A stretch of DNA of 64,000 nucleotides from Myroides albus (lineage in GTDB: Bacteria > Bacteroidota > Bacteroidia > Flavobacteriales > Flavobacteriaceae): contig NZ_WMJX01000014.1 of assembly GCF_009711045.1 (NCBI RefSeq), positions 1-64,000 on the forward strand, in the 5' to 3' direction. Below are positions 27,426 to 36,706 of the stretch, one piece after another. Numbering within the stretch: the first letter of the stretch is position 1; each line of letters starts with the position of its first letter. The notes beneath the pieces are model-generated. The model saw only the letters and a program-made list of their open reading frames with translations, did not search any database and was not told where the DNA came from. Made by a program: the position numbers and the translations under genes.

Positions 27426-27499
27426 GGCCACGTGGCGCAACTGAATAGCGCATCTGATTACGGCTCAGAAGGTTGCAGGTTTGAATCCTGCCGTGGTCA
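27426..27499 (+). tRNA. tRNA-Arg (anticodon ACG), copy 2
   Basis: It differs from copy 1 at one base pair of the acceptor stem: T-A becomes C-G (GGCCACG / CGTGGTC). This is a compensatory pair change that keeps the stem intact, so both copies should be functional. They are probably cut from one transcript that ends at the terminator at 27502-27528. Confidence 0.95.
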
Positions 27500-27501
27500 C
27501 G

Positions 27502-27528
27502 AAAAGCTCCTTTCTTAGGAGCTTTTTT
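27502..27528 (+). terminator. Intrinsic terminator after the tRNA pair
   Basis: A 10-bp stem (AAAAGCTCCT / AGGAGCTTTT) with a 5-nt loop and a T run, 3 nt after the second tRNA. Confidence 0.88.
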
Positions 27529-27564
27529 TATTTCTATACTTTTGTTTAAAATTAATCAGGAGGT

Positions 27565-28071
27565 ATGACAAGTAAAGAAAGTTATTTTAGTTTTTGGAAA
27601 AAATCCACCAATGAACACGGTGTCCATTCCCCTTTTGTGTTTTGTCTGTTGACAAAGGGATTGTATCCTAAAGATAATAGATGGCGTAAGTTCAAGAAGC
27701 GTCATGTTTTCTTTGATCGTATTTACCGTTATTTTAAACCCTCGACTTTGACTTATATTAATCCTACTTCGGATATTCTCGAAAGAGGTTATGAATATGT
27801 TGACTTTGCCTCTGTTCAAGGGAAGGTTGATTTAATTTTTATCGGACAAGGTAAGGGAGGAAATTCGATTTCTGATAGTTGTATCGTTGATGCAATGCAC
27901 AATGATTCTGTTTTGATTATTGATAGGAGAGTAGATTGTGAAAGCACTGAGAAGTTGTGGAAAAGTATAGTAGAGGATGACAACTTCACTGTTACAATAG
28001 ACTTTTACTATTTCGGTTTAGCATTTATAAGAAAAGAGCAGTTAAAACAGCACTTTGTACTTCGCATGTGA
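27565..28071 (+). CDS. Divergent, shortened SAM-methyltransferase-like protein
   Basis: A 168-residue protein. Its N-terminus contains NEHGVHSPFVFCL, and its C-terminus reads TIDFYYFGLAFIRKEQLKQHF. Both ends match the class I methyltransferases that Bacteroidota carry under the HGVHSPFVF signature. Those proteins are longer and have an ELGxSxG-type SAM-binding loop in the middle. Here that stretch is missing and replaced by LTYINPTSDILERGYEY. It therefore looks like a shrunken copy that can no longer bind SAM in the usual way. The open frame suggests it may still be expressed. Family assignment is from memory of the motifs. Confidence 0.6.
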   Translation: MTSKESYFSFWKKSTNEHGVHSPFVFCLLTKGLYPKDNRWRKFKKRHVFFDRIYRYFKPSTLTYINPTSDILERGYEYVDFASVQGKVDLIFIGQGKGGNSISDSCIVDAMHNDSVLIIDRRVDCESTEKLWKSIVEDDNFTVTIDFYYFGLAFIRKEQLKQHFVLRM

Positions 28072-28172
28072 TTTTTTACGCGATATATAGCGATAGTGTA
28101 GTTAAGGTTTCTTATTTTTATTACTTGTATGAATACTTGTGACAAGTAACAAGGCTTTAGCTATTTTAATTT

Positions 28173-28862
28173 ATGACAGAATACATTATCGATATTAAAG
28201 AAATAAAGCGCAATTTCAAACTTGGATCTGAAACCGTAAAAGTGCTAAAGGGAGTTAATCTTCAGATTAAACGAGGAGATTATGTCGCTTTGATGGGGCC
28301 TTCGGGATCAGGCAAGTCTACTTTGATGAATATCTTAGGTTGTCTTGATACTCCAACTTCAGGAGAATATACACTCAATGGCAAAGACGTCAGCTCGTTG
28401 GACGATGATCAATTAGCTGATATTAGGAATAAAGATATTGGCTTTGTCTTTCAAACCTTTAATTTACTGCCTCGTACCACTTCATTGGACAATGTGGCTT
28501 TGCCAATGGTCTATGCTGGAAAGTCAAAAGAAGAGCGATATGAACGCGCAAAAGAAGTACTGGGACAAGTAGGATTAGGCGATCGTATGGATCACCATTC
28601 GAATCAGCTTTCAGGAGGGCAAAGACAGCGTGTAGCAGTTGCGAGGGCTTTGGTTAATCACCCTGCTATTATTTTAGCAGATGAACCTACGGGTAATTTA
28701 GATACGAAAACGTCAATTGAGATTATGAATCTTTTTGACGAGATTCATTCAAAGGGCAATACCGTAATTTTAGTAACCCATGAGGAGGATATTGCTGCTC
28801 ATGCACATCGTATCATTCGCCTAAGAGATGGTTTAATTGAAAGTGATGACCGCATTAAATAG
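28173..28862 (+). CDS. ABC transporter ATP-binding protein (LolD/MacB type)
   Basis: A 229-residue ATPase. Walker A is GPSGSGKST (residues 43-51), the Q loop [12 protein letters not shown], the signature [15 protein letters not shown], Walker [13 protein letters not shown], and the H loop VTHEED. The HNxxSLxxD-free, FNLLPR-containing form is typical of the LolD/FtsE/MacB group, which works lipoproteins or drugs across the envelope. No permease gene is adjacent, so the partner cannot be named. Confidence 0.9.
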   Translation: MTEYIIDIKEIKRNFKLGSETVKVLKGVNLQIKRGDYVALMGPSGSGKSTLMNILGCLDTPTSGEYTLNGKDVSSLDDDQLADIRNKDIGFVFQTFNLLPRTTSLDNVALPMVYAGKSKEERYERAKEVLGQVGLGDRMDHHSNQLSGGQRQRVAVARALVNHPAIILADEPTGNLDTKTSIEIMNLFDEIHSKGNTVILVTHEEDIAAHAHRIIRLRDGLIESDDRIK

Positions 28863-28919
28863 TTTTTTATTGTTAACTTGTACAGTTATTAAAAGATTAG
28901 ACAACCCACAAATATATTT

Positions 28920-29495
28920 ATGAAAGTATATACTAAAACAGGAGATAAAGGTACAACTGCACTTTTTGGTGGCACAAGAGTACCGAAACACCATATTAGA
29001 ATAGAGAGTTACGGAACTGTAGACGAATTAAATTCACATATTGGTTTAATTCGCGATCAAGAGATGAATCAGTTGTACAAAGAAGTGTTGATAGAGATCC
29101 AAGATCGCTTATTCACAGTAGGGGCTATATTAGCTACTGATCCAGATAAAGCCATATTGAAGAACGGCAAGGAAAGATTGAATATTCCAAAGATATCAGA
29201 GGAAGATATAGCCTTGTTAGAGAATGAGATTGACAGAATGGAAGAATCTTTGCCTCCAATGACACATTTTGTTTTGCCAGGTGGGCATACTACGGTGTCA
29301 TATTGTCATATAGCAAGATGTGTGTGTCGTAGAGCTGAGCGTTTGTCAGTACATTTGAATGAAATAGAAGCCGTAGATGAGTCAGTTTTGAAATACTTAA
29401 ACCGACTTTCTGACTACCTTTTTGTGTTGGCACGAAAGTTGACTTTTGATTTACACGCGGAAGAAGTGAAGTGGATACCGAGAAAACAAGGTTAA
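28920..29495 (+). CDS. Cob(I)yrinic acid a,c-diamide adenosyltransferase (PduO type)
   Basis: A 191-residue ATP:cob(I)alamin adenosyltransferase. The N-terminal ATP site is KVYTKTGDKGTTALFGG. CRRAERLSVHL carries the conserved Arg-Arg-x-Glu-Arg, and YLNRLSDYLFVLAR is the C-terminal signature. It makes the coenzyme form of B12. No cobalamin synthesis genes are present nearby; it may serve salvage for methylmalonyl-CoA mutase or similar enzymes. Confidence 0.93.
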   Translation: MKVYTKTGDKGTTALFGGTRVPKHHIRIESYGTVDELNSHIGLIRDQEMNQLYKEVLIEIQDRLFTVGAILATDPDKAILKNGKERLNIPKISEEDIALLENEIDRMEESLPPMTHFVLPGGHTTVSYCHIARCVCRRAERLSVHLNEIEAVDESVLKYLNRLSDYLFVLARKLTFDLHAEEVKWIPRKQG

Positions 29496-29573
29496 AAGTT
29501 TTTTAAATATTCATAAAATAGCTTGAAAAAGCAGTTACGTTCTTATTATTGGATGAAATAAAATAAAAAACGC

Positions 29574-29603
29574 TTGTTAATTTCATAATAAAATTTATTT
29601 TTG
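29574..29603 (+). promoter_or_regulatory. Promoter of the DUF2795 gene
   Basis: TTG (29574-29576), 19 nt, TATTTTTG (29596-29603): full Bacteroidota consensus. The start codon at 29629 follows 25 nt later. Confidence 0.75.
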
Positions 29604-29628
29604 CATTAAAATTAAAAACGGATTAGAG

Positions 29629-29850
29629 ATGTATTGGACATTAGAATTAGCATCTTATTTAAGTGATGCACCTTGGCCGGCAACAAAGGATGAGCTTATT
29701 GACTATGCAATTAGAACAGGTGCTCCTCTAGAGGTAGTTGAAAATCTACAATCCATCGAGGATGAAGGTGAAATCTATGAGTCGATGGAAGAAATTTGGC
29801 CAGACTATCCAACTGACGAAGATTACCTTTGGAACGAGGATGAGTACTAG
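29629..29850 (+). CDS. DUF2795 domain protein
   Basis: A 73-residue acidic protein. The N-terminal half (LELASYLSDAPWPATKDELIDYAIRTGAPLEVVENLQSI) matches the small helical DUF2795 family, and the tail is rich in Asp, Glu, Tyr and Trp. Members are short, widespread and without known function. It has a textbook promoter and its own terminator, which suggests high expression. Confidence 0.85.
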   Translation: MYWTLELASYLSDAPWPATKDELIDYAIRTGAPLEVVENLQSIEDEGEIYESMEEIWPDYPTDEDYLWNEDEY

Positions 29851-29870
29851 GAAAAAATAATAAAAATGAA

Positions 29871-29897
29871 AAAAGCCTCAGTCAAGGCTTTTTTTTT
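29871..29897 (+). terminator. Intrinsic terminator after the DUF2795 gene
   Basis: An 8-bp stem (AAAAGCCT / AGGCTTTT) with a 6-nt loop and nine Ts. Confidence 0.8.
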
Positions 29898-29945
29898 GTT
29901 TAAACTTAGAAACTGAAAGTTATAATATTATAAACTATATAATTT

Positions 29946-32900
29946 ATGAGTCTTATAAATACTATATTAAAGGTTTTTGTAGGTGATAAATCGGAGAGAG
30001 ATATCAAAGCTATAAAGCCTATAATAGAAAAAATAAAAACCTACGAAGGTAGTTTAGCGAGCTTGTCGAATGATGAGCTAAGAGCTAAAACCATTTATTT
30101 TAAAGATATTATTCAGCAATCTCGTGCTGATCAAGATGCTAAGATTGCATCTTATCGCGAAGAGATTGAGAAGACACAAGATATCGATGCAAGAGAGTCT
30201 ATTTATGCAAATATTGACTCATTAGAGAAAGAAGCATACAACAATACAGAAAAAGTATTGCTTGATATTTTGCCAGAGGCTTTTGCAGTAGTGAAAGAAA
30301 CAGCACGTCGTTTCAAAGAAAACGAAGTGATTGAAGTAACTGCAACAGAGCAAGACAGAGAATTTGCATTGAGTAAAGAATATGTTACTATCGAAGGGGA
30401 TAAGGCATATTGGGCAAATTCATGGAGTGCAGCTGGAAAGCAAGTTACTTGGGATATGATCCACTACGACGTTCAGTTAATTGGTGGTATTGTACTTCAC
30501 GAGGGTAAAATTGCTGAGATGCAGACAGGGGAAGGTAAGACATTAGTAGCAACTTCTCCATTGTATTTGAATGCGCTTACAGGAAAAGGTGTACACCTTG
30601 TAACTGTGAATGACTACCTTGCTAAAAGGGATAGCCAGTGGAAAGCTCCTTTGTTTGAGTTCCACGGTATGACAGTGGATTGTATCGATAATCACCAACC
30701 TAACTCTCCAGGAAGACGCGCTGCTTATGCTGCGGATATTACTTATGGAACTAATAATGAGTTTGGTTTCGATTACCTTAGAGATAATATGGCACATACG
30801 CCAGACGAATTGGTACAAAGAGCTCATAACTTTGCTATTGTCGATGAGGTTGACTCGGTTTTAATTGACGATGCAAGAACGCCTTTGATTATTTCTGGAC
30901 CTGTTCCTCAAGGAGATCGCCATGAGTTCAATGAACTTAAACCTGCAGTAGCTGGTTTGGTTGAGATTCAAAGAAAATTAGCAAATGGTTATTTAGCTGA
31001 AGCTCGTAAATTAATTCGCGAAGGAAATACAAAAGAGGGTGGATTTTTATTGTTGAGATCTTACCGCAGTTTACCTAAGAATAAGGCTTTAATCAAGTTT
31101 TTGAGTGAAGAAGGAGTTAAGCAAATTCTTCAGAAAACAGAAAACCATTATATGCAAGATAACAATAGAGAAATGCACGTTGTAGACGAGGCTCTATACT
31201 TTGTTATCGAAGAAAAGAACAATTCTGTTCAGTTGACTGATAATGGAATTAAATACTTATCTCAAGGAGGTGACGAAACTTTCTTTGTTCTTCCAGATAT
31301 TGGAACTGAGATTGCAAAAATTGAAGCTTTAAAACTATCTAAAGAAGAAGAGGCAGAAGCTAAGGATAAATTATTCCAAGACTTTGGTGTAAAATCAGAG
31401 CGTATCCATACGTTAAGTCAGTTACTAAAAGCGTATACTTTGTTTGAAAAAGACACAGAGTATGTGGTAATGGATAATAAGATTATGATTGTTGACGAGC
31501 AAACGGGACGTATCATGGATGGTCGTCGTTACTCGGACGGGTTACACCAAGCTATTGAAGCAAAAGAGAATGTGAAAATTGAAGCGGCTACACAAACGTT
31601 TGCTACAATCACACTTCAAAACTACTTCCGTATGTACAATAAATTAGCAGGTATGACTGGTACGGCTACAACGGAGGCAGGAGAGTTTCTACAGATCTAT
31701 AAGTTAGATGTAGTGGAAATTCCTACCAATAGAGGAATCGCTCGTGATGATAAAGAAGATAAGATTTACCGTTCAGTACGTGAGAAATTCAAAGCAGTAA
31801 TTGACGATGTTGTTAAATTATCACAAGAGGGAAGACCAGTACTTATTGGTACAACTTCAGTTGAGATTTCAGAGCTTTTAAGTAGATCTCTTAAGATGCG
31901 TGGAATTCAACACAATGTATTGAATGCAAAATTACACAAGCAAGAGGCGCAAATTGTAGAAGAAGCAGGAAAACCTGGAATTGTTACAATTGCAACGAAT
32001 ATGGCAGGTCGTGGTACGGATATTAAATTATCACAAGAAGTTAAGGATCGTGGAGGTTTGGCAATTATTGGTACAGAGCGACATGATTCACGTCGTGTAG
32101 ACCGTCAGTTAAGAGGTCGTGCGGGACGTCAAGGGGATCCAGGTAGTTCTCAGTTCTATGTGTCATTAGAAGATAATTTAATGCGTCTTTTCGGTTCAGA
32201 AAGAGTGGCTAAGATTATGGATAGAATGGGATTAGAGGATGGAGAAGTTATCCAACACTCTATGATGACCAAGTCAATCGAACGTGCACAGAAGAAAGTA
32301 GAGGAGAATAACTTCGGTATTCGTAAGCGTTTGTTAGAGTATGATGACGTGATGAATGCACAGCGTGAGGTTATCTATAAAAGAAGAAAGCACGCTTTAT
32401 TCGGTGAGCGCTTAAAAGTAGATATCGCCAATATGATGTATGACTTATGTGAGCGTATCGTTGAGTCTAACAAAATGGCTAATGACTACAAAAACTTTGA
32501 GTTAGATATTATTCGCAACTTTGGAATTAATACCGTAGTTTCAGAAGATGATTTTAATAAATTAGATTTTGTAGCTATTGCGAACAAACAGTACGATATT
32601 GTGTTTACAGCTTATCGTGATAAGTCTGCACGTAGTGCTGCTGAAGCTTTCAAAGTGATTAAGAACGTTTATGAGAATAACAGTGGAAGCTTTGAACGCA
32701 TCGTTGTACCATTTACAGATGGTATTAAGACTATCAACGTTGTAACTAATTTAGAAAAGGCTTATCAAACTGAAGGAGCTTCGTTAATTGAGGATTTTGA
32801 AAAGAATATTACTTTGACGATCTTAGATGAAGCATGGAAGAAACATTTGAGAAAAATGGATGAGCTTAAACAATCTGTGCAGTTAGCAGTACACGAGCAA

Positions 32901-33050
32901 AAAGACCCATTGTTGATCTATAAATTTGAGGCATTCGAATTGTTTAGAAAGACAATTGGAGAAATTGACTCTGAAGTTACTACTTTCTTGACAAGAGCAG
33001 ATTTACCTGTTCAACAAGTACCAGAAGAAGGTGGTCAAGTAAATGCTTAA
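29946..33050 (+). CDS. secA: Preprotein translocase ATPase SecA
   Basis: A 1034-residue SecA motor for Sec-dependent export. Walker A is MQTGEGKT near residue 193. The DEAD-type motif is [32 protein letters not shown] and [15 protein letters not shown] lie in the second helicase lobe. It exceeds the usual ~840-900 residues because of a ~100-residue insert after the ISGP motif (residues about 320-415, rich in Lys/Leu), known from Bacteroidota. The C-terminus ends without the Cys-Cys-His zinc site that binds SecB, so interaction with SecB by that route is unlikely. Confidence 0.97.
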   Translation: MSLINTILKVFVGDKSERDIKAIKPIIEKIKTYEGSLASLSNDELRAKTIYFKDIIQQSRADQDAKIASYREEIEKTQDIDARESIYANIDSLEKEAYNNTEKVLLDILPEAFAVVKETARRFKENEVIEVTATEQDREFALSKEYVTIEGDKAYWANSWSAAGKQVTWDMIHYDVQLIGGIVLHEGKIAEMQTGEGKTLVATSPLYLNALTGKGVHLVTVNDYLAKRDSQWKAPLFEFHGMTVDCIDNHQPNSPGRRAAYAADITYGTNNEFGFDYLRDNMAHTPDELVQRAHNFAIVDEVDSVLIDDARTPLIISGPVPQGDRHEFNELKPAVAGLVEIQRKLANGYLAEARKLIREGNTKEGGFLLLRSYRSLPKNKALIKFLSEEGVKQILQKTENHYMQDNNREMHVVDEALYFVIEEKNNSVQLTDNGIKYLSQGGDETFFVLPDIGTEIAKIEALKLSKEEEAEAKDKLFQDFGVKSERIHTLSQLLKAYTLFEKDTEYVVMDNKIMIVDEQTGRIMDGRRYSDGLHQAIEAKENVKIEAATQTFATITLQNYFRMYNKLAGMTGTATTEAGEFLQIYKLDVVEIPTNRGIARDDKEDKIYRSVREKFKAVIDDVVKLSQEGRPVLIGTTSVEISELLSRSLKMRGIQHNVLNAKLHKQEAQIVEEAGKPGIVTIATNMAGRGTDIKLSQEVKDRGGLAIIGTERHDSRRVDRQLRGRAGRQGDPGSSQFYVSLEDNLMRLFGSERVAKIMDRMGLEDGEVIQHSMMTKSIERAQKKVEENNFGIRKRLLEYDDVMNAQREVIYKRRKHALFGERLKVDIANMMYDLCERIVESNKMANDYKNFELDIIRNFGINTVVSEDDFNKLDFVAIANKQYDIVFTAYRDKSARSAAEAFKVIKNVYENNSGSFERIVVPFTDGIKTINVVTNLEKAYQTEGASLIEDFEKNITLTILDEAWKKHLRKMDELKQSVQLAVHEQKDPLLIYKFEAFELFRKTIGEIDSEVTTFLTRADLPVQQVPEEGGQVNA

Positions 33051-33088
33051 ATTTGAATTTTAATTGTTTTTCTATTATAGAAAGTAAG

Positions 33089-33116
33089 AGAGGTAAAGTA
33101 ATTTACCTCTTTTTTA
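33089..33116 (+). terminator. Intrinsic terminator after secA
   Basis: A 9-bp stem (AGAGGTAAA / TTTACCTCT) with a 4-nt loop and a T run. Confidence 0.85.
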
Positions 33117-33173
33117 TTTTATATATTATACTATAAGGCTTTTCAAGAGTTTTTTTGTTATTGTTTTGTGAAA

Positions 33174-33207
33174 TTTGTTAAGAGAGAAATAGAGATATTT
33201 ATCTTTG
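33174..33207 (+). promoter_or_regulatory. Predicted promoter of the DedA gene
   Basis: TTTG (33174-33177), a 22-nt spacer and TATCTTTG (33200-33207). The ATG at 33239 is 31 nt downstream. Confidence 0.55.
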
Positions 33208-33238
33208 AAAGAAACAGAAAACACTTTTATGTAATCTT

Positions 33239-33880
33239 ATGGAATTATTAGATTATCTTTTGCATATAGACAAGTATCTGCACTTGTTTATAGAACAGTA
33301 TGGTACTTGGATTTATGTTATCTTATTTCTTATTGTCTTTGTTGAAACTGGCTTGGTTGTAATGCCTTTTCTACCGGGGGATTCTCTGTTATTTGCAACA
33401 GGAATGCTCATTGCTCAATCAGATGAATTGAGTATTACGCTGGCTATTATTATCTTGTTAGTAGCAGCTATTGGAGGGGATTCATTGAATTATCTGATTG
33501 GTAATAAAGTCGGTATGCGCTTGACAAGAGTGAAACTTTTTGGAAAGCAAATTATTAAAGAAGAACACCTTGATAAAACACATTCTTTTTATGAGAAGTA
33601 TGGTGAACGAACTATTGTTATCTCTCGTTTTATCCCTATTGTACGTACTTTAGCGCCTTTTGTAGCAGGTGTTGGAAAGATGAAGTATTCTGTCTTTATG
33701 ACTTATAATGTGATAGGGGGTTTGATTTGGGTATTAAGTTTAACTTTGGCAGGTTATTTCTTAGGTAATATTCCGTTTGTACAGGAGCATTTCTCAAAGA
33801 TTGTCTTGTTGATAATAGTGGTGTCAGTCTTGCCAATTGTTTACGAATTTTTGAAAGTGAAATTGAGTAAAAAAGCATAA
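33239..33880 (+). CDS. DedA family membrane protein
   Basis: A 213-residue polytopic protein of the DedA/SNARE-associated (VTT) family. Family motifs are visible: FVETGLVVMPFLPGDSLLFATG in the first half, then the loop FYEKYGERTIVISRFIPIVRTLAPFVAGVGKM with the conserved Arg and Pro. About five transmembrane segments. DedA proteins are linked to lipid carrier (undecaprenyl phosphate) recycling and membrane energetics; which role applies here is unknown. Confidence 0.92.
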   Translation: MELLDYLLHIDKYLHLFIEQYGTWIYVILFLIVFVETGLVVMPFLPGDSLLFATGMLIAQSDELSITLAIIILLVAAIGGDSLNYLIGNKVGMRLTRVKLFGKQIIKEEHLDKTHSFYEKYGERTIVISRFIPIVRTLAPFVAGVGKMKYSVFMTYNVIGGLIWVLSLTLAGYFLGNIPFVQEHFSKIVLLIIVVSVLPIVYEFLKVKLSKKA

Positions 33881-33918
33881 ATAGTTTCTCTAAGTAAGTT
33901 TTAGTTACTTGGGAAATA

Positions 33919-33951
33919 AAAAAGGTTAGCTTATTTTAAGCTAACCTTTTT
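33919..33951. terminator. Bidirectional terminator between DedA and PPIase genes
   Basis: A 15-bp perfect stem (AAAAAGGTTAGCTTA / TAAGCTAACCTTTTT) with a 3-nt loop between convergent genes (stops at 33880 and 33970). Confidence 0.9.
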
Positions 33952-33969
33952 CTATTTTATATCGCGATG

Positions 33970-35049
33970 TTATTTTACCAATTCTAACTCAAAAACTAAG
34001 TCAGTATTTGGAGGAATAACTCCACCAGCACCTCTTTCTCCATAACCTAAATGGGAAGGGATAAAGATTACTGCTTTGTCGCCTATTTTCATTTGTTCAA
34101 AACCTTCTATGAAACCAGGTAATAGTCCTGTTTTAGTACCATATTTGAATGGAATAGGGATATATTGATTATAAGCAGCTCTTTGTGCATCGTGTATGTC
34201 AAATTTTTCAGCTAATTCTTCAACACTTGTATCGAATAGGGTTCCATTTTCAAAGAAACCTGCGTAATGCACAGCTATTTGATTGCCAATATTTGGTTTT
34301 TTTGCTCCCTCTTTAGTTTCAGTGATCACATATAGTAACCCAGAATCAGTTTTTTTAGCTTGTGCTTTTAGAGTAGCAAATTTGTCTGCGTATTCCTTTT
34401 GAACTGCTGCTAACTTTTCTTCTTTTTCTTTTTTCGCTTTAGATTCGTTCTCTGAGTATTCTTTAAAAACTTTTTCTGCATTAAACTTCTTAGCTGCTTT
34501 ACCAACTCTTAAGATTTTTACAGATTCAATTTTATCTTTTTCTTGGATTTGGTTTACGATATCCATTCCTTTTACAGTATAACCAAAAACGCTATGGCGA
34601 TTATCTAAAAACTGTGTTTCTTTATGAGTAATGAAGAATTGGCTTCCGTTTGTAAAAGGACCGCTATTAGCCATAGATACAGTTCCAGGTTTATCGTGGC
34701 TTAAAGTTGGGTCAAACTCATCTTTAAATACATACCCTGGACCGCCAGCACCATTTCCATCAGGATCTCCTCCTTGGATAACAAAATCCGCTACTACGCG
34801 GTGGAAAGTCAATCCGTCATAGAATGGTTTCCCTTTGAACTTTTTATCCACTAATGGATTTGTTCCTTCAGCTAAGCTCACAAAATTAGCTACTGTAATA
34901 GGTGCCTTTTCGTACTCAAGCTCAATCACGATGTGTCCTTTGTTGGTTTTTATATCAGCATAAAGACCATCTGGTAAGTCGCTTTTCTGAGAAGTACATG
35001 AAGCAAAGACAGCTACAAGACTTAAAAATAGACTAGTCATATTTTTCAT
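33970..35049 (-). CDS. Cyclophilin-FKBP fusion peptidyl-prolyl isomerase, lipoprotein
   Basis: A 359-residue protein with two unrelated isomerase domains. A lipobox-like VFASC puts the lipid Cys at residue 18. A cyclophilin domain (about 30-185) has FHRVVADFVIQGGDPDGNGAGGPG and NGSQFFITH. A coiled, Lys/Glu-rich linker (about 190-235) follows. The C-terminal FKBP domain (about 240-359) has VHYAGFFENGTLFDTS and IPSHLGYGERGAGGVIPPNTDLVFELEL. It is probably a periplasmic folding factor. Its start lies 8 nt after the gldI stop, so it belongs to the operon DHH-gldI-PPIase. Confidence 0.93.
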   Translation of the reverse strand: MKNMTSLFLSLVAVFASCTSQKSDLPDGLYADIKTNKGHIVIELEYEKAPITVANFVSLAEGTNPLVDKKFKGKPFYDGLTFHRVVADFVIQGGDPDGNGAGGPGYVFKDEFDPTLSHDKPGTVSMANSGPFTNGSQFFITHKETQFLDNRHSVFGYTVKGMDIVNQIQEKDKIESVKILRVGKAAKKFNAEKVFKEYSENESKAKKEKEEKLAAVQKEYADKFATLKAQAKKTDSGLLYVITETKEGAKKPNIGNQIAVHYAGFFENGTLFDTSVEELAEKFDIHDAQRAAYNQYIPIPFKYGTKTGLLPGFIEGFEQMKIGDKAVIFIPSHLGYGERGAGGVIPPNTDLVFELELVK

Positions 35050-35057
35050 ATTTAATT

Positions 35058-35603
35058 TTATTTTTCTATTGATTTTAATTCGATTACAAATATTAACGGT
35101 TGATTCTTTTGGATTTTGTCTTTATCTCCTAAGTAGCTATAGGCTAAAGAAGAAGGGGTTAAAACCTTTAAAATTTCCTTTTGCTTCATCAGCTTTAAGC
35201 TTTGTCGTAAAATCGGTAGTAATTCATCTTGATCTACTGTGTATTCAATGTTGCCAATTTCACTTTTGTCGTAAATCAGGCTGTCATTCATACTTTTGAC
35301 TTCATAGGTAAAGATCAATTTATCGCCTTTTTGAGGGAGGATAGAGTCTTTGATCTGTCTGTTCTGATAAGCGTACCAAAAGCCGTTTTTAGAATTTAAA
35401 AACTGTTGATCTTTATTTGATGAAATGTAATGCGAAAGAACTGCTTCTTCACTTTCCAATAGATTTTTATTTCTGTCTATTGAGTTATCTATAACAGTAC
35501 TTCTTTTTTCGCTAATAGGCTTTCTCGCTTGTTCTTGTTGAAAGCAAGCGGTTAGCGTGAATAGAGAAAGTAAGCAAAAAGCAAATTTTAAAGTCTTAAT
35601 CAT
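35058..35603 (-). CDS. gldI: Gliding motility-associated FKBP-type lipoprotein GldI
   Basis: About 181 residues from the ATG at 35603 (MIKTLKFAFCLL), which gives a normal lipoprotein signal with lipobox LTAC at Cys 21. Starts further upstream (35612, 35648) lengthen the overlap with the DHH gene. The C-terminal domain is FKBP-like (GDKLIFTYEVKSMND ... EILKVLTPSSLAYSYLGDK ... PLIFVIELKSI). In Flavobacterium johnsoniae GldI is needed for gliding, probably as a periplasmic chaperone for other Gld proteins. A role in gliding or type IX secretion here is inferred. Confidence 0.85.
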   Translation of the reverse strand: MIKTLKFAFCLLSLFTLTACFQQEQARKPISEKRSTVIDNSIDRNKNLLESEEAVLSHYISSNKDQQFLNSKNGFWYAYQNRQIKDSILPQKGDKLIFTYEVKSMNDSLIYDKSEIGNIEYTVDQDELLPILRQSLKLMKQKEILKVLTPSSLAYSYLGDKDKIQKNQPLIFVIELKSIEK

Positions 35604-36618
35604 AAAACTCATTTTTATGTTTTGAAACAATATCTTTAAAATAATCAATTGTGTCTGCTAAGGATTTGGTTGATTTTCCACCAGCAGCATTAACGTGACC
35701 ACCTCCTTCAAAATAGGCTCTTGCAAGCTTATTGACATCAAAGTTGCCCTGTGATCTAAAGGAAATTTTAATTATGTTTTCTTCCGTTCTTTCGATAAAG
35801 AAGGCTGTGAAATCAATGCCTTTAATACTTAAACCATAATTGACTAAACCTTCCGTATCGCCCTTTTCGTGCTGGAATTCTTTTAGGTCACTATCTTTTA
35901 GAAAGATAAAGGAAGTGTTGTACTCTGGTAATACTATCAGGTTTTGAAGCGCTCTTCCCATTAACTGTAGTTTATTATAACTACTGTTGTCAAAAAGATT
36001 ATTGTGAATTTGAGGGTTGTCAATTCCCTTTTCAATTAAATCTGCAATAGCTCTATGCGTAGCCGCATTTGTTTTTGGAAAGCGAAAAGAGCCAGAATCG
36101 GTCACTATACCTGTGTAGATACACGTAGCAGCATCTTTGCTTATGTATTTGGCAAAGTCTAATTTGCTAAGTATAGTGTATAGTAATTCACAAGTAGAGC
36201 CAAATTCAGGATGAGAGAAAGTTAGTTCTGCATAATCGCCAGGCATTTGGTGGTGGTCGATCATGATAAATGGCTTGTCGATGTTTGACAAGTATTTCTC
36301 CATTTCATCTCCAGTTCTCAGTAGAACATTAAAATCTAAGGTAAAGATATAGTCAGCAGCTTGCATAAGCTTTGAGGCTTTATCTTTGTGGTATTCAAAG
36401 TTTACAATGCTATTTGTACCAGGCATCCAAGAAAGGAAGTTTGGAAAATCATTAGGCGTTATAACAGTTGCTTTTTTATTTAATTTAGTAAGTACATGGT
36501 ATAGTCCAAGAGTTGAACCAATAGCATCTCCATCAGGATTGCGGTGAGGAATTATTACAAAGTTATTTCCAGAGGCAATAATAGATTTTAATGCTTCTAA
36601 TTTATTTTCATTTATCAT
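35596..36618 (-). CDS. DHH family phosphoesterase (NrnA-like)
   Basis: A 340-residue DHH/DHHA1 protein. Metal motifs in order: IPHRNPDGDAIGSTLGLY (HxxxDxD), TLDFNVLLRTG (Asp), MIDHHQMPGDYAEL (the DHH motif), and TDSGSFRFPKT. The C-terminal DHHA1 domain ends in the substrate motif GGGHVNAAGG. Such enzymes degrade nanoRNAs or pAp, or cyclic dinucleotide products. It overlaps gldI by 8 nt in the flavobacterial order DHH-gldI-PPIase. Confidence 0.92.
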   Translation of the reverse strand: MINENKLEALKSIIASGNNFVIIPHRNPDGDAIGSTLGLYHVLTKLNKKATVITPNDFPNFLSWMPGTNSIVNFEYHKDKASKLMQAADYIFTLDFNVLLRTGDEMEKYLSNIDKPFIMIDHHQMPGDYAELTFSHPEFGSTCELLYTILSKLDFAKYISKDAATCIYTGIVTDSGSFRFPKTNAATHRAIADLIEKGIDNPQIHNNLFDNSSYNKLQLMGRALQNLIVLPEYNTSFIFLKDSDLKEFQHEKGDTEGLVNYGLSIKGIDFTAFFIERTEENIIKISFRSQGNFDVNKLARAYFEGGGHVNAAGGKSTKSLADTIDYFKDIVSKHKNEFYD

Positions 36619-36706
36619 GATATGTGATACAAATTTGGATGCTAAAATAAGGCATATTTATATTAAAATCATAATAAACGACCGTTAAATAAAGTAAAGA
36701 GTGTAA

